Assembly (NCBI GenBank): GCA_021848465.1
Contig: JAJZUP010000003.1
Coordinates: 62,001-126,000, forward strand
Length of the DNA stretch: 64,000 nucleotides
Direction: 5' to 3'
Origin: Pseudomonadota bacterium
GTDB taxonomy: Bacteria; Pseudomonadota; Gammaproteobacteria; Burkholderiales; Gallionellaceae
The notes beneath the pieces are model-generated. The model was not told where the DNA came from, did no database searches, and saw only the letters and a list, made by a program, of their open reading frames with translations. Shown one piece after another: positions 24,201-32,492 of this stretch. Made by a program: the position numbers and the translations under genes. How positions within the stretch are numbered: position 1 is the stretch's first letter; every line of letters begins with the position of its first letter.

Positions 24201-25129
24201 AACACGCGATCCTGCTCGGCGGTGGACAGGCGCGAGAACAACGGCAATATCTCGATGCCCTTGTGCTGGTGCTTGCGCAGCGCCTCGGCGGCTTCGCGGA
24301 TCTCGCGCTCGCCGGGCAGGAACACCAGCACATCGCCCCTGAGGCCACCGATGGAGAGTTCGTCCAATGCCGAGCAGATCGCCTGCGGCACATCCTCGAC
24401 CTCCCCCTCCTCGTCCTGCTGTGGCGGCCGGTAACGCACCTCTACCGGATAGCTGCGACCGGAGACTTGCAACACCGGCGCAGGTTTTAGCCCCTCGCCC
24501 TCCGGGAGAGGGGGTGGAGTGAGGGCCCCCCCTATCGACACAGCGCCACCCGCGAAGTGCTTCGCAAACCGCTCTGCATCCAGCGTGGCCGAGGTGATGA
24601 TGAGCTTGAGGTCAGGGCGCTTCGGCAGCAATTGCTTGAAGTAGCCCAGCAGGAAATCGATATTCAGCGAGCGCTCGTGCGCCTCATCGATAATCAGCGT
24701 GTCGTATTGCTTCAGCAGCGGATCGCTATGGATTTCGGCCAGCAGGATGCCGTCGGTCATCAGCTTGACGGCGCTGTCCGGCGAAGCCTGGTCGGTGAAG
24801 CGCACCTTGTAGCCGACCAGCCCGCCAGGCTCGGTTTTCAGTTCATGCGCAATGCGCGCCGCCACCGAACGCGCGGCGACGCGGCGCGGCTGGGTGTGGC
24901 CGATCATGCCGCGCACACCGCGGCCGATGGCCAGGCAAATCTTCGGCAACTGCGTGGTCTTGCCGGAACCGGTCTCGCCGCACACGATGACGACCTGGTG
25001 TTTTTCAATTGCCTGCGCAATATCCTCCCGCCGTGCAACTACCGGCAGGTCGGCAGGGTACTCAATCGGGGATGCGGCGGCGATGCGCGCCTGACGGCGC
25101 AAGGCAATAGTGGAAAGCTCGGAACTCAT
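21272..25129 (-). CDS. hrpA: ATP-dependent RNA helicase HrpA, with two repeat-derived insertions
   Basis: A DEAH-box helicase that acts on ribosome-linked RNA in E. coli. The 1285 residues include Walker A GETGSGKTT, IIDEAHERS, ITSATLD, QRAGRCGR, the helicase-associated domain and the long C-terminal DUF3418 region ending RLQKILEGL. Two stretches do not fit the family: residues about 200-216 (ALTPPPLPEGEGLKP) and about 971-1005 (IPPLSRGESERR, then GRGGRETSSSEA). Both are encoded by copies of a dispersed palindromic repeat that kept the frame. They fall at loops between conserved blocks, so the protein is probably functional. Confidence 0.95.
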   Translation of the reverse strand: MSSELSTIALRRQARIAAASPIEYPADLPVVARREDIAQAIEKHQVVIVCGETGSGKTTQLPKICLAIGRGVRGMIGHTQPRRVAARSVAARIAHELKTEPGGLVGYKVRFTDQASPDSAVKLMTDGILLAEIHSDPLLKQYDTLIIDEAHERSLNIDFLLGYFKQLLPKRPDLKLIITSATLDAERFAKHFAGGAVSIGGALTPPPLPEGEGLKPAPVLQVSGRSYPVEVRYRPPQQDEEGEVEDVPQAICSALDELSIGGLRGDVLVFLPGEREIREAAEALRKHQHKGIEILPLFSRLSTAEQDRVFKPGQQRRVVLATNVAETSLTVPNIGYVIDTGLARINRYSLRQKVEQLHIEKISRAAANQRAGRCGRVMSGVCIRLYDEQEFLQRAEFTDPEIFRVSLATVILRMNALGLGDVAEFPFIEPPGSRAIADGYQLLHELNAIDEQRRLTKLGHELAKLPLDPKIARLLLAGKQYQCLTEIVIIASALSLQDPRDRPAERREAADAAHQRFSDERSDFLAYPKLWAWFQKSVQHKKSNKQWATECRNHFLSPLRLREWHELHQQLHAQLAEMGMRFNEQPASYEQIHKALLCGLIGNIGMRAVNEPHYLGARETKFFIAPNSVLAKKGAKWVLAAELVETTRLYARCVARIEPEWLEEVGAHLIKRSYYDPHWEKKAAQVAAWERSTLFGLLINPKKRVHYGPMDPDESRKVLIRTALVEGEFNTQAPFFAHNRKLIADIEALEHKSRRPDVLVDDELIFAFYDARIPAGIHNGADFEKWRKEAERDQPKLLFLKKDDLMRHEAAGITTEHFPPQLEMNGVSYALAYNFAPGKNDDGVTLSVPQALINQVAAARCEWLVPGLLADKVAQLVKSLPQKLRRHCVPVPEFAAAFCTAMPPSDTPLLQAIARYIREQKQVDVPLDAFRLEQLPQHLLMNFRVIDEHGRQLGMGRNFAALRGEWAAKQQGNSVIPPLSRGESERRAVSSPASSGRGGRETSSSEAAKSTTWDFGDFKPTSTESRAGQTITVFNALVDAGDAVSLQTFDTQEEAKAAHRAGLRRLFMLALKEQVKYLEKNLPDMQKLAMLFMPFGSQQDLQRQVLAVTFDRCCLNEPWPETEKEFATRSKEAKARLNLVGQEIARLAGAVLTEYQALQKALPGFKAHGPATQDIRSQCERLLHKEWIAATPYERMQHLPRYLKAINVRLEKLRANPARDAQNMAQMAPLVQQWQRRLQAQQGADARLEDFGWMLQELRVSLFAQELKTPVIVSVKRLQKILEGL
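22115..22215. repeat. Dispersed palindromic repeat, copy A, in frame inside hrpA
   Basis: Contains the core CCCTCTCCCGGAGG at 22136-22149, followed by a related inverted segment (CCCCTCGGGAAAGGGG). The core recurs at 24499-24512 (opposite strand) and 46125-46138. The insertion adds about 35 residues to HrpA relative to E. coli HrpA. It resembles the repeats in other genomes that insert in frame into proteins. Confidence 0.75.
24481..24530. repeat. Dispersed palindromic repeat, copy B, in frame inside hrpA
   Basis: The minus strand carries CCCTCTCCCGGAGG (24499-24512) flanked by CCCTCACTCCACCC, the same order of elements as the copy at 46110-46142. In hrpA it is translated as ALTPPPLPEGEGLKP. 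It separates the conserved FAKHF block from VLQVSGRSYPVEVRY, which are nearly contiguous in the family. Confidence 0.78.
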
Positions 25130-25181
25130 GGCGCAGGATTTTACCTGCTGACAGCCTCGCGCGCATCAGACTGATTGAAAC

Positions 25182-25433
25182 TCAGGCCAGAAGATTCGTA
25201 TGCGACACCATCTCAAGCACAGCGACAACCACATACAGGCCGAGTATGCCCCACAGGAAGACGAAGTCATTGTGCCCCACCGCGCGCGCCAGTGATTTGA
25301 GTTTGCTATCGGAATACCCGGTATTGACCTGCTCGCCCGGCCGGATCGCGGTGTTTTCCTGCTTGAAATACTCGCTTTTCATCAGCGCCTGCTTTTCGTC
25401 GGGGCTGAAAAAGTTGTCAGAGAAAAAGCGCAT
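25182..25433 (-). CDS. Small single-pass membrane protein, unknown function
   Basis: An 83-residue protein beginning MRFFSDNFFSPDEKQALM. It is polar for the first 50 residues, followed by one membrane helix (FVFLWGILGLYVVVAVLEMV, about residues 55-75). No recognised domain. The ATG at 25433 is favoured because GGGGGA lies at suitable spacing upstream; an earlier start would add 12 residues. It lies between hrpA and a cyclic-nucleotide-fold gene on the same strand; no function can be inferred from context. Confidence 0.6.
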   Translation of the reverse strand: MRFFSDNFFSPDEKQALMKSEYFKQENTAIRPGEQVNTGYSDSKLKSLARAVGHNDFVFLWGILGLYVVVAVLEMVSHTNLLA

Positions 25434-25566
25434 GATCAATCCCCCATCCAAGTTGAATGGGAGACACAATAGCGCCGTTGTGTAACAGAGAAATTAATTA
25501 TTTATTTCAGATTGTTATCCGCCACATAAATATGCGGACTGGGTTGCGCCGGCCGTCAGGGAGCAA

Positions 25567-25923
25567 TCATAAAATAGCGTCAGTCTTGCGCAGGCGCTCC
25601 GCCATCACGCGCATCACATGCAATGCAAAGTTCGGTGTCTGCTGCACCATGAAGCTGAAGCGCTTGCGTTCGATCTGCACCAGCGCACAGTCAGTTTTTG
25701 CAGTCACGGTGGCAGAACGCGGCTCATCGTCGATCATCGCCATTTCCCCGAGGATCGCGCCGGCTTCTGCAGTTTCCACAACACGTCCGTGCACGCTGAT
25801 CTCGGCAGTGCCGCTCATCAGCACATACATCAGGTCGCCCGGTTCCCCTTCCTTGAACAACACTTGTCCTGCGGGAAGTTGTTTCAAATCGGTCGCGTGA
25901 TGGAACAGCTCTGCCAGATTCAT
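25567..25923 (-). CDS. Stand-alone cyclic nucleotide-binding-fold protein
   Basis: About 118 residues, consisting of one cNMP-binding beta-roll only: FKEGEPGDLMYVLMSGTAEIS, then the phosphate-binding-cassette region GEMAMIDDEPRSATVTA and a C-terminal helix. There is no helix-turn-helix, so it is not a CRP-type repressor or activator by itself. The GEMAxxDxxPRSAT cassette has the Arg expected of real cNMP binders. The start at 25923 is preferred as AAGGA lies 8 bases upstream; ATG 25932 would add three residues. A second such protein lies at 34579-35064. Confidence 0.83.
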   Translation of the reverse strand: MNLAELFHHATDLKQLPAGQVLFKEGEPGDLMYVLMSGTAEISVHGRVVETAEAGAILGEMAMIDDEPRSATVTAKTDCALVQIERKRFSFMVQQTPNFALHVMRVMAERLRKTDAIL

Positions 25924-26056
25924 TTTCTGCATCCTTTTTTTGACGGTAAGCGCATTCTAGCCCGAAACCGGCATACTGTTGTTACAGCCATGCATCCGCA
26001 AATGCAGGCACAAACCAGCTACACTGTCTCCCTCAGCACACCACCGGGAGACTCAT

Positions 26057-26653
26057 ATGCCAAACTCTGCCTTGCCCTCAGCCGCACTCGACCAGCTTTT
26101 CTGCGGTGCCCGCACGCACAATGCCTGGCTGGACCAAGCGGTGCCGGACGAATTGCTGCACCGCCTGTACAACATGTTCCGCATGGGCCCCACGTCCGCC
26201 AACTCCTGCCCGGCGCGGGTCGTATTCGTCAAATCCCGCGAAGCCAAGGAAAAGCTTGCGCCGGCACTGGCCGAAGGCAACCGCGCGAAGACCATGGCTG
26301 CGCCGGTGACGGCAATCATCGGCTACGACCTGCATTTCTATGAAAAACTCGACACGCTGTTCCCGAATGCGCCGGGCGCGCGCAGCTGGTTTGACTATGA
26401 CGAACAAGTGGCCTTCACCAACGCGTTCCGCGGCGGCACATTGCAGGGCGCCTACCTGATCATCGCCGCGCGTGCGCTGGGCATGGACTGCGGCCCGATG
26501 GGGGGGTTCGACAATGCCAAGGTGGACGAGCTGTTTTTTGCGGGCACGCACATCAAATCCAACTTCCTGTGCAACCTCGGCTACGGCGACCCCAAGGGCG
26601 TCTACCCGCGCAACCCGCGCCTGTCGTTCGAGGAAGCCTGCCGCATCGCCTGA
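26057..26653 (+). CDS. Nitroreductase family protein (RutE/malonic semialdehyde reductase-like)
   Basis: A 198-residue FMN-dependent NAD(P)H oxidoreductase. Motifs close to RutE-type members are [27 protein letters not shown] and [16 protein letters not shown]. The rest of the rut pyrimidine-degradation pathway is not nearby, so the substrate should be treated as open. The ATG at 26057 follows GGGAG by 6 bases. It is convergent with the pepD gene chain. Confidence 0.87.
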   Translation: MPNSALPSAALDQLFCGARTHNAWLDQAVPDELLHRLYNMFRMGPTSANSCPARVVFVKSREAKEKLAPALAEGNRAKTMAAPVTAIIGYDLHFYEKLDTLFPNAPGARSWFDYDEQVAFTNAFRGGTLQGAYLIIAARALGMDCGPMGGFDNAKVDELFFAGTHIKSNFLCNLGYGDPKGVYPRNPRLSFEEACRIA

Positions 26654-26657
26654 TGCG

Positions 26658-26996
26658 CTAACCGGGCAATAACGCGACGGTCGCGCGGCCGTCTGCACGC
26701 TCTATGTCGATGAGCAGTTCGCAATATTCCGGCTGCTCATCGACGGGAGTCGGGTCATCCGCGCAACTGCATCCCGCGATCACGCTGCTGTAGAAAATCC
26801 CGACGCGCAGGCGCAACACCGTGGCCATCTCTTCGGCCGCAATCAGGCGAACGGCGATTGCGGCCGCCAAGGCATGACTGCCGACACTGAGCGCCTGCTG
26901 CAACGGCAGCGCATCAGCCTGTTCTTGCAACGCGCATTGCAGTTCCGGCATGAAATCCGGCCGCCCCCAGGCTTGCACCGCGCGCGCTAGCTGCAT
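26658..26996 (-). CDS. Conserved small protein with GCSCADDPTP motif, unknown function
   Basis: A 112-residue protein starting MQLARAVQAWGRPDF. The striking part is YSSVIAGCSCADDPTPVDEQ-EYCEL, followed by a likely beta-hairpin to the C-terminus. Three cysteines (GCSC and YCEL) could bind a metal or form a reactive site, but this is only suggestion. TGAGG lies about 9 bases before the ATG. It starts 11 bases after the pepD stop, so the two are probably co-transcribed. A longer in-frame reading overlapping pepD is a shadow of that gene. Confidence 0.6.
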   Translation of the reverse strand: MQLARAVQAWGRPDFMPELQCALQEQADALPLQQALSVGSHALAAAIAVRLIAAEEMATVLRLRVGIFYSSVIAGCSCADDPTPVDEQPEYCELLIDIERADGRATVALLPG

Positions 26997-27007
26997 CGCG
27001 GCGCGCC

Positions 27008-28498
27008 TCAGCGCGGCTCCTGCGCCAATGCCCGCAGCACCGCCTGCAACAACCGCCAGCAGCGCGCCACCGAGGCAATCTCGACCCGCTCTCCGGGGGC
27101 GTGCGCACCACGAATGTCGGGCCCGAAGGAAATCATGTCCAGGTGCGGATGGCTGGCCGCGAGCAGCCCGCACTCCAGCCCGGCATGGATCACCTGCAAG
27201 CTTGCCGGCGCACCGAACTCGCGCGCATACACCTGCTGGCACAACGCCAGCAAGGATGAAGACGGATTCGGCGTCCAGCCCGGATAAGCGCCATCCGTCC
27301 ACGCCTGCAAACCATAGCCCTGCGCATGAAGCACCAACTTGTCCGCCAGCGCGGCGGCACGCGCATCCTGCAGCGAGCGCACCTTGCAGGTGGATTTAAA
27401 TACGCCCAGCAACAACGACACCACGCCGAGATTGCTGGAGGTATCGGTCACCCCGGAAAAATCCGCGGTCACCTGCGTCACGCCGTTGACCGCATTGTCG
27501 AGCCAGGCCAGCATGCGGTCGCGCTCGGCCTGCGTCACTGCCTGCCCGGCAGGCAGTTCGTCCAGCTCGTAACGGAACGCGACATTCGCATCCGAGGCAG
27601 CGAAGCGCTGCTGCCAAGCCGCCAGCCGGTGTTCGGCCCAGGCATGCAAACCGGGCACCGCTGCTGCCGGCACGGCGCACAGCGCATAGGCTTCGCGCGG
27701 GATCGCGTTGCGTGCGCTGCCGCCCTGCATCTCCACCAGCCGCACATCGGTATGCGCCGCCAGGTCGCGCAACGCCTCGGCCAGCAATTTAATCGCGTTG
27801 CCGCGCCCGAGATGGATGTCGATGCCGGAATGGCCTCCGCGCAAACCGGACACATCGAAGCGCAGCAACACATAGCCCGACGGCAGCGCTTCCCGGGTGC
27901 AATCGTACCGGGTCTCGACGTCAACCCCGCCCGCGCAGCCCAGGTAGAAATGCCCCCACTCCTCGGTGTCGAGATTGATCAGTGTCCTGCCGCGCAACGT
28001 GCCCGGCAGCAGCCCGCGCGCACCGTCCATGCCGGACTCTTCATTGACGGTCAGCAACACCTCCAGTGCCGGATGCCGCAATCCCGGCTGCTCCAGCGCC
28101 GCCAGCGCAAGCGCCACGCCGATGCCGTTATCCGCGCCCAAGGTGGTGTGCTCCGCCACCACCCAGCCGTCGCGCACCACGGCGTGAATGGCATCGCGCT
28201 CAAAATCGTGCGGCGTACCGGCATTGGCCTGGCACACCATGTCGAGGTGCCCCTGCAAGATCACGCCCGCCGCCGCCTCGCATCCCGGGCTCGCCGGCTT
28301 GCGCAAAATCAGGTTGCCCGCGCCATCCTCGGCATGGGCAATGCCGTGCACATCGGCCCATTCACACAGGTGCCGTTTCAGCGCCGCCTCGCGGTACGAA
28401 GCGTGCGGGATCGCGCACAGGGCAGCGAAATGCGCCCACACCGGGCGCGGCGAAAGTTGTTCCATACTGTCCGACATCATCCAATTCCATAAAGGCAC
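27008..28498 (-). CDS. pepD: Aminoacyl-histidine dipeptidase (cytosolic nonspecific dipeptidase PepD)
   Basis: An M20C metallopeptidase that cleaves unblocked dipeptides. At up to 496 residues it fits the family. Metal-binding motifs seen are ILQGHLDMV and TLGADNGIG, the catalytic Glu in TVNEESGMDGA, INLDTEEWG, GGHSGIDIHLGRGNA and the late AGLECGLL with the last metal ligand. Several methionines near the N-terminus (residues 1, 7, 8, 12) make the exact start uncertain. It is divergent from ppdK, sharing a 129-base promoter region. Confidence 0.93.
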   Translation of the reverse strand: MPLWNWMMSDSMEQLSPRPVWAHFAALCAIPHASYREAALKRHLCEWADVHGIAHAEDGAGNLILRKPASPGCEAAAGVILQGHLDMVCQANAGTPHDFERDAIHAVVRDGWVVAEHTTLGADNGIGVALALAALEQPGLRHPALEVLLTVNEESGMDGARGLLPGTLRGRTLINLDTEEWGHFYLGCAGGVDVETRYDCTREALPSGYVLLRFDVSGLRGGHSGIDIHLGRGNAIKLLAEALRDLAAHTDVRLVEMQGGSARNAIPREAYALCAVPAAAVPGLHAWAEHRLAAWQQRFAASDANVAFRYELDELPAGQAVTQAERDRMLAWLDNAVNGVTQVTADFSGVTDTSSNLGVVSLLLGVFKSTCKVRSLQDARAAALADKLVLHAQGYGLQAWTDGAYPGWTPNPSSSLLALCQQVYAREFGAPASLQVIHAGLECGLLAASHPHLDMISFGPDIRGAHAPGERVEIASVARCWRLLQAVLRALAQEPR

Positions 28499-28627
28499 AC
28501 GACGTCAGTATAAAGCCTTGCACAAGCATCACGCAGCCACAATGAAAACTGCTACGATGCCTGCATGCGATGACGCGCGCCTGCGCTGCCGTTATTTCCG
28601 GATTCGACATTTTTCGAGGGAGACATC

Positions 28628-31375
28628 ATGAGCCAGAAAAAATTCGTCTATGCATTTGCCGAAGGCGACGGGAAAAACAAGAAACTGCTGGGCGGCAAGG
28701 GCGCCAACCTGTGCGAAATGACGCAGATCGGGCTGAATGTCCCGCCCGGATTCACGATCACCACCGAAGCCTGCCTCGAATATCTGGATGCCGGACACAA
28801 GCTGCCGGCCGGCGTGATGGGCGAAGTGCGCACGCACATGGCACAGCTTGAAAAAGCCACCGGCAAGGGCTTCGGCAATGCCGACAATCCGTTGCTGGTG
28901 TCGGTGCGCTCCGGCTCGGCCATGTCGATGCCCGGCATGATGGACACCATCCTCAACCTCGGGCTGAACAGCGCCACGCTGCAAGGCCTGATCCGCCAGA
29001 CCGGCGACGAGCGTTTCGCCTACGACGCCTACCGCCGCTTTGTGCAGTTGTTCGGCAAGGTGGCATTGGGCATGCCGGATGCGCTGTTCGACGAACCGTT
29101 CGAAACCATCAAGCAGCGCGAAGGCGCCAAGGAGGACATCGCGCTCTCGGCGGCCAACCTGCGCGAAGTGACCGAACTGTTCCTTGCCGCCGTGCAGAAG
29201 CACACCGGCAAGCCCTTCCCGCAAGACCCGTTCGAACAGCTCGAAATCGCCATCCAGGCGGTGTTCAATTCGTGGATGGGCAAACGCGCGGTGGACTACC
29301 GGCGCGAATTCAAGATCACGCCGGAGATGGCCAACGGCACCGCGGTCAACGTCTGCACCATGGTGTTCGGCAACCGCGGCTTCGACTCCGCCACCGGCGT
29401 GGGCTTCACGCGCAACCCGGCCACCGGAGAAAACCAGATGTTCGGCGAATACCTCGTCAATGCGCAGGGCGAAGACGTGGTCGCCGGCATCCGCACACCG
29501 AAACCGATCGCGCGCATGGCCGAGGAGATGCCCGACCTGTACCGGCAACTGATCGAACTGCGCGACAAGCTGGAAGCGCACTACCACGAGGTGCAGGATT
29601 TCGAATTCACGATCGAGCGCGGCACGCTGTACTGCCTGCAAACGCGCAACGGCAAGATGAACGCACCGGCGATGGTGCGCACCTCGGTGGAAATGATGCA
29701 ATCCGGCCTCATCAACAAGGAGCAGGCGCTGCTGCGTATCGCGCCGGAAAGCCTGCAGCAGATGCTGTTCCCGCGCCTCGATCCGCAACATCAGGCCACT
29801 GCGCTCGCCAAGGGCCTGCCCGCCTCGCCGGGCGCGGCCTGCGGCCACGCGATCTTCGATGCGGACCGCGCCGAGCAGCAGGGCCGCAGCGGCCTGACGG
29901 TGATCCTGGTGCGCGAGGAAACCAAGCCGGAAGACATCCACGGCTTCTTTGCCTCTCAGGGCATCCTCACCAGCCGCGGCGGCAAAACCTCGCATGCGGC
30001 GGTAGTGGCGCGTGGCATGGGCAAGCCCTGCGTTGCCGGCGCCGAAGGCATCCACGTGGATACGCAGGCGCGCAAAGCGACGATCGGCGACACCGTCATC
30101 AAGGAAGGCGACCTGATCACCATCGACGGTACCACCGGCAACATCTACCTCGGCGCCGTGCCGACCGTGGAAGCCGAATTCACCGAAGACCTGCGCACGC
30201 TGCTGTCCTGGGCGGATGAGGCTGCAAAACTGAAGGTCATGGCCAATGCCGACAGCGCGCACGATGCACAGCGCGCGCTGAACTACGGCGCCACCGGCAT
30301 CGGCCTGTGCCGCACCGAGCGCATGTTCAACGCCGTCGAGCGCCTGCCCATCGTGCTGGAAATGATCGTCTCCGACTCTGCCGAGCAGCGCCAGGAAGCT
30401 CTCGACAAACTGCTGCCGATCCAGCGCGGCGATTTCGAGGCGCTGTTCGAAGTGATGTCGCCGCGCCCGGTCACCATCCGCCTGCTCGACCCGCCGATCC
30501 ACGAATTCCTGCCGAGCGAGTCGCAACTGGTGGCCGACCTCGAATACCTGCGCCGCATGCGCGACACAGCGCGCGGCGTGGAGGTGCTGTCCGACACGCT
30601 GCGCCTGCTGGCGCCAAACGAGGCCGCCGCCCAGCAGGTGCGCGCGTTGGCCGACTCGAACCTGGTGGAAGCGGCCATCGCGAAGAAGGAGGCCATCCTG
30701 CGCAAGGTGCGCGTGCTGCATGAGGTGAACCCGATGCTCGGCCATCGCGGCGTGCGCCTCGGCATCACCTTCCCGGAAATCTATGCGATGCAGATCCGCG
30801 CCATCCTCGAAGCCGCAGCCGCCTGCAACAAGCGCGGCATCGCCAACCACCCGGAAATCATGGTGCCGCAGGTTTGCACCCCGGAAGAACTGAAAGCCGT
30901 GCGCCGCATCGTCGACGACATCCGCGAGGAGGTGGAAGCCGCCTCGGGGCAGAAGCTCAGCTTCAAGTTCGGCAGCATGATCGAGGTGGTACGCGCCTGC
31001 GTGCGTGCCGACAAGATCGCCGAGGAAGCGGAGTTCTTCAGCTTCGGCACCAACGACCTGACCCAGGCCACGTTCTCGTTCTCGCGCGAGGACGCCGAAA
31101 ACAAATTCCTGCCGCTGTACACCGGGATGAGGATCCTCGCCGACAATCCATTCGAGGTGCTGGATGTGAATGGCGTCGGCAAGCTGATGGAGATTGCGGT
31201 ATCCGGCGGACGCCAGACGCGGCCGGACCTGAAGATCGGCATCTGCGGCGAGCATGGCGGTCATCCGGCCTCGATTGCATTCTGCCACCGCATTGGCCTC
31301 AGCTACGTTTCGTGCTCGGCCCCGCGGGTGCCGATTGCGCGGCTCGCCGCCGCACATGCGGCGCTAAAGCACTAG
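28628..31375 (+). CDS. ppdK: Pyruvate, phosphate dikinase
   Basis: Interconverts pyruvate, ATP and phosphate with PEP, AMP and pyrophosphate. It can run toward gluconeogenesis or toward pyruvate and ATP. The 915-residue protein has the ATP-grasp N-terminal domain, the phosphohistidine domain with H456 in GGKTSHAAVVARG, and the TIM-barrel domain with CGEHGGHPAS (catalytic C873). The ATG follows GGGAG at normal spacing. It is monocistronic. A hairpin begins inside its stop codon, at 31374-31400. Confidence 0.97.
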   Translation: MSQKKFVYAFAEGDGKNKKLLGGKGANLCEMTQIGLNVPPGFTITTEACLEYLDAGHKLPAGVMGEVRTHMAQLEKATGKGFGNADNPLLVSVRSGSAMSMPGMMDTILNLGLNSATLQGLIRQTGDERFAYDAYRRFVQLFGKVALGMPDALFDEPFETIKQREGAKEDIALSAANLREVTELFLAAVQKHTGKPFPQDPFEQLEIAIQAVFNSWMGKRAVDYRREFKITPEMANGTAVNVCTMVFGNRGFDSATGVGFTRNPATGENQMFGEYLVNAQGEDVVAGIRTPKPIARMAEEMPDLYRQLIELRDKLEAHYHEVQDFEFTIERGTLYCLQTRNGKMNAPAMVRTSVEMMQSGLINKEQALLRIAPESLQQMLFPRLDPQHQATALAKGLPASPGAACGHAIFDADRAEQQGRSGLTVILVREETKPEDIHGFFASQGILTSRGGKTSHAAVVARGMGKPCVAGAEGIHVDTQARKATIGDTVIKEGDLITIDGTTGNIYLGAVPTVEAEFTEDLRTLLSWADEAAKLKVMANADSAHDAQRALNYGATGIGLCRTERMFNAVERLPIVLEMIVSDSAEQRQEALDKLLPIQRGDFEALFEVMSPRPVTIRLLDPPIHEFLPSESQLVADLEYLRRMRDTARGVEVLSDTLRLLAPNEAAAQQVRALADSNLVEAAIAKKEAILRKVRVLHEVNPMLGHRGVRLGITFPEIYAMQIRAILEAAAACNKRGIANHPEIMVPQVCTPEELKAVRRIVDDIREEVEAASGQKLSFKFGSMIEVVRACVRADKIAEEAEFFSFGTNDLTQATFSFSREDAENKFLPLYTGMRILADNPFEVLDVNGVGKLMEIAVSGGRQTRPDLKIGICGEHGGHPASIAFCHRIGLSYVSCSAPRVPIARLAAAHAALKH

Positions 31376-31400
31376 CCAGGCAGCGCGCGGCAGCCTGGCT
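31374..31400 (+). terminator. Hairpin at the ppdK stop, possible terminator
   Basis: AGCCAGGC (31374-31381) pairs with GCCTGGCT (31393-31400). There is no following T-run, so this is either a factor-dependent terminator or an mRNA-stabilising hairpin. Confidence 0.4.
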
Positions 31401-31415
31401 ACCGCGCTGCACGCT

Positions 31416-32324
31416 TTACTCCGCAAACATATACCTTCCTTTGCCGGAGTGCTTGGCCTGATACATTGCCGCGTCCGCACGCCGCACCAAGTCCTGCGAA
31501 TCCTGCATGTTGCCAGACAGAAATGCGATGCCAACACTGGCCCCCAACTGCAGCGAGCACCCGACCGCATCGTATGGACACGACAGGCGGGCAATCATAT
31601 CCTCGGCCAGCTTTCCTGCATCCTTGCGGAGCGCCATGCCTGGCAGAATCACCGCGAACTCATCGCCGCCAATTCGGCAGACAATATCGTTCTGGCGCAA
31701 CCCGTTGCGCAAACGCAATGCAACCTGGCACAGCACACGATCCCCGGTCTCGTGACCGTATTGGTCATTAACCGGCTTGAACCCGTCCAGGTCGACATAA
31801 AACAAGGCGAGCGCAGTCCTCTCATGTCGCGCACGGCTAAAGTCCTCCGTCAGGCGTTTCTCGAAATAACTGCGGTTATGCAACTCCGTCAGTACATCTC
31901 GATGCGCCAAATTTTCGAGCATGTGCTTTTCTTGGCGCTGTTCGGTGACATCCATACCTGCCGCAAGCAGATAAGCAACGCTGCCATCCGCGTTCAGCTT
32001 CGGCACAGTAGACCAATACATCAGGCGCCGCGAGCCATCCTTGTGCAACGCCCAATTCTCAATGCGCTCGGGAATCCCCCGCTCCAGTACACGCACAGTA
32101 TGGTCTATTACCCGCTGCATATCTTCGTCGGGAACAGTTTGATGTTTTGGCAATGACATGCCGATCACAATATGCTGCGGCACACCCATGATGCGGTCGC
32201 ACACGTACTGGTTGGCATACAGGACTTCAAACTCATGGTTAATGACCAGCACGGCCATATCGAGCAGTTCGAAGGTATTGCGAAAAAAATCGGCATCCCA
32301 CTCGGGATGAGCTACCCGGTCCAT
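31416..32324 (-). CDS. PAS-GGDEF diguanylate cyclase
   Basis: 302 residues. The N-terminal PAS domain (about 10-130) is followed by a GGDEF domain with intact RIGGDEFAV. The RxxD inhibitory site is at the normal place, five residues upstream (RQND), so the enzyme is likely active and product-inhibited. It makes cyclic di-GMP from two GTP. There is no membrane helix, so sensing is cytosolic and the PAS ligand unknown. It lies 168 bases downstream of the CZB-containing EAL gene on the same strand; an inverted repeat lies between them. Confidence 0.93.
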   Translation of the reverse strand: MDRVAHPEWDADFFRNTFELLDMAVLVINHEFEVLYANQYVCDRIMGVPQHIVIGMSLPKHQTVPDEDMQRVIDHTVRVLERGIPERIENWALHKDGSRRLMYWSTVPKLNADGSVAYLLAAGMDVTEQRQEKHMLENLAHRDVLTELHNRSYFEKRLTEDFSRARHERTALALFYVDLDGFKPVNDQYGHETGDRVLCQVALRLRNGLRQNDIVCRIGGDEFAVILPGMALRKDAGKLAEDMIARLSCPYDAVGCSLQLGASVGIAFLSGNMQDSQDLVRRADAAMYQAKHSGKGRYMFAE

Positions 32325-32440
32325 GCTTCCCCCTAATTGTGCCCCCTCCCGCCAGCTCCATGCAGCCAGGCATTAGCAACTGGAAGCATGTTTTATTTTA
32401 TGTATAAAGAATAAAACAAATTCGAAAATAAATTGCAAGA

Positions 32441-32473
32441 TTAGGGCGTGTTAACGCTAATTTCACGCCCTAA
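32441..32473 (-). repeat. Inverted repeat between EAL and GGDEF genes, possible terminator
   Basis: TTAGGGCGTG (32441-32450) pairs with CACGCCCTAA (32464-32473). On the minus strand it is followed by a moderately T-rich tract, so it may end the EAL transcript. The right-hand part reads TTAGCGTTAACACGCCCTAA on the minus strand, and nearly the same 20-mer recurs at 35139-35158 (2 mismatches). Confidence 0.55.
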
Positions 32474-32492
32474 TAAATAGAAACCAGCCTGC

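Noticed and set aside
24481-24530. Frameshift or assembly artefact in hrpA
   Set aside because: Flanking conserved blocks stay in frame on both sides and the segment matches repeat copies elsewhere in the window, so a real insertion is simpler.
28592-31357. A 921-codon open frame opposite ppdK
   Set aside because: It is the mirror of a very high-GC real gene: His/Arg/Gln/Val-rich, without any recognisable domain.
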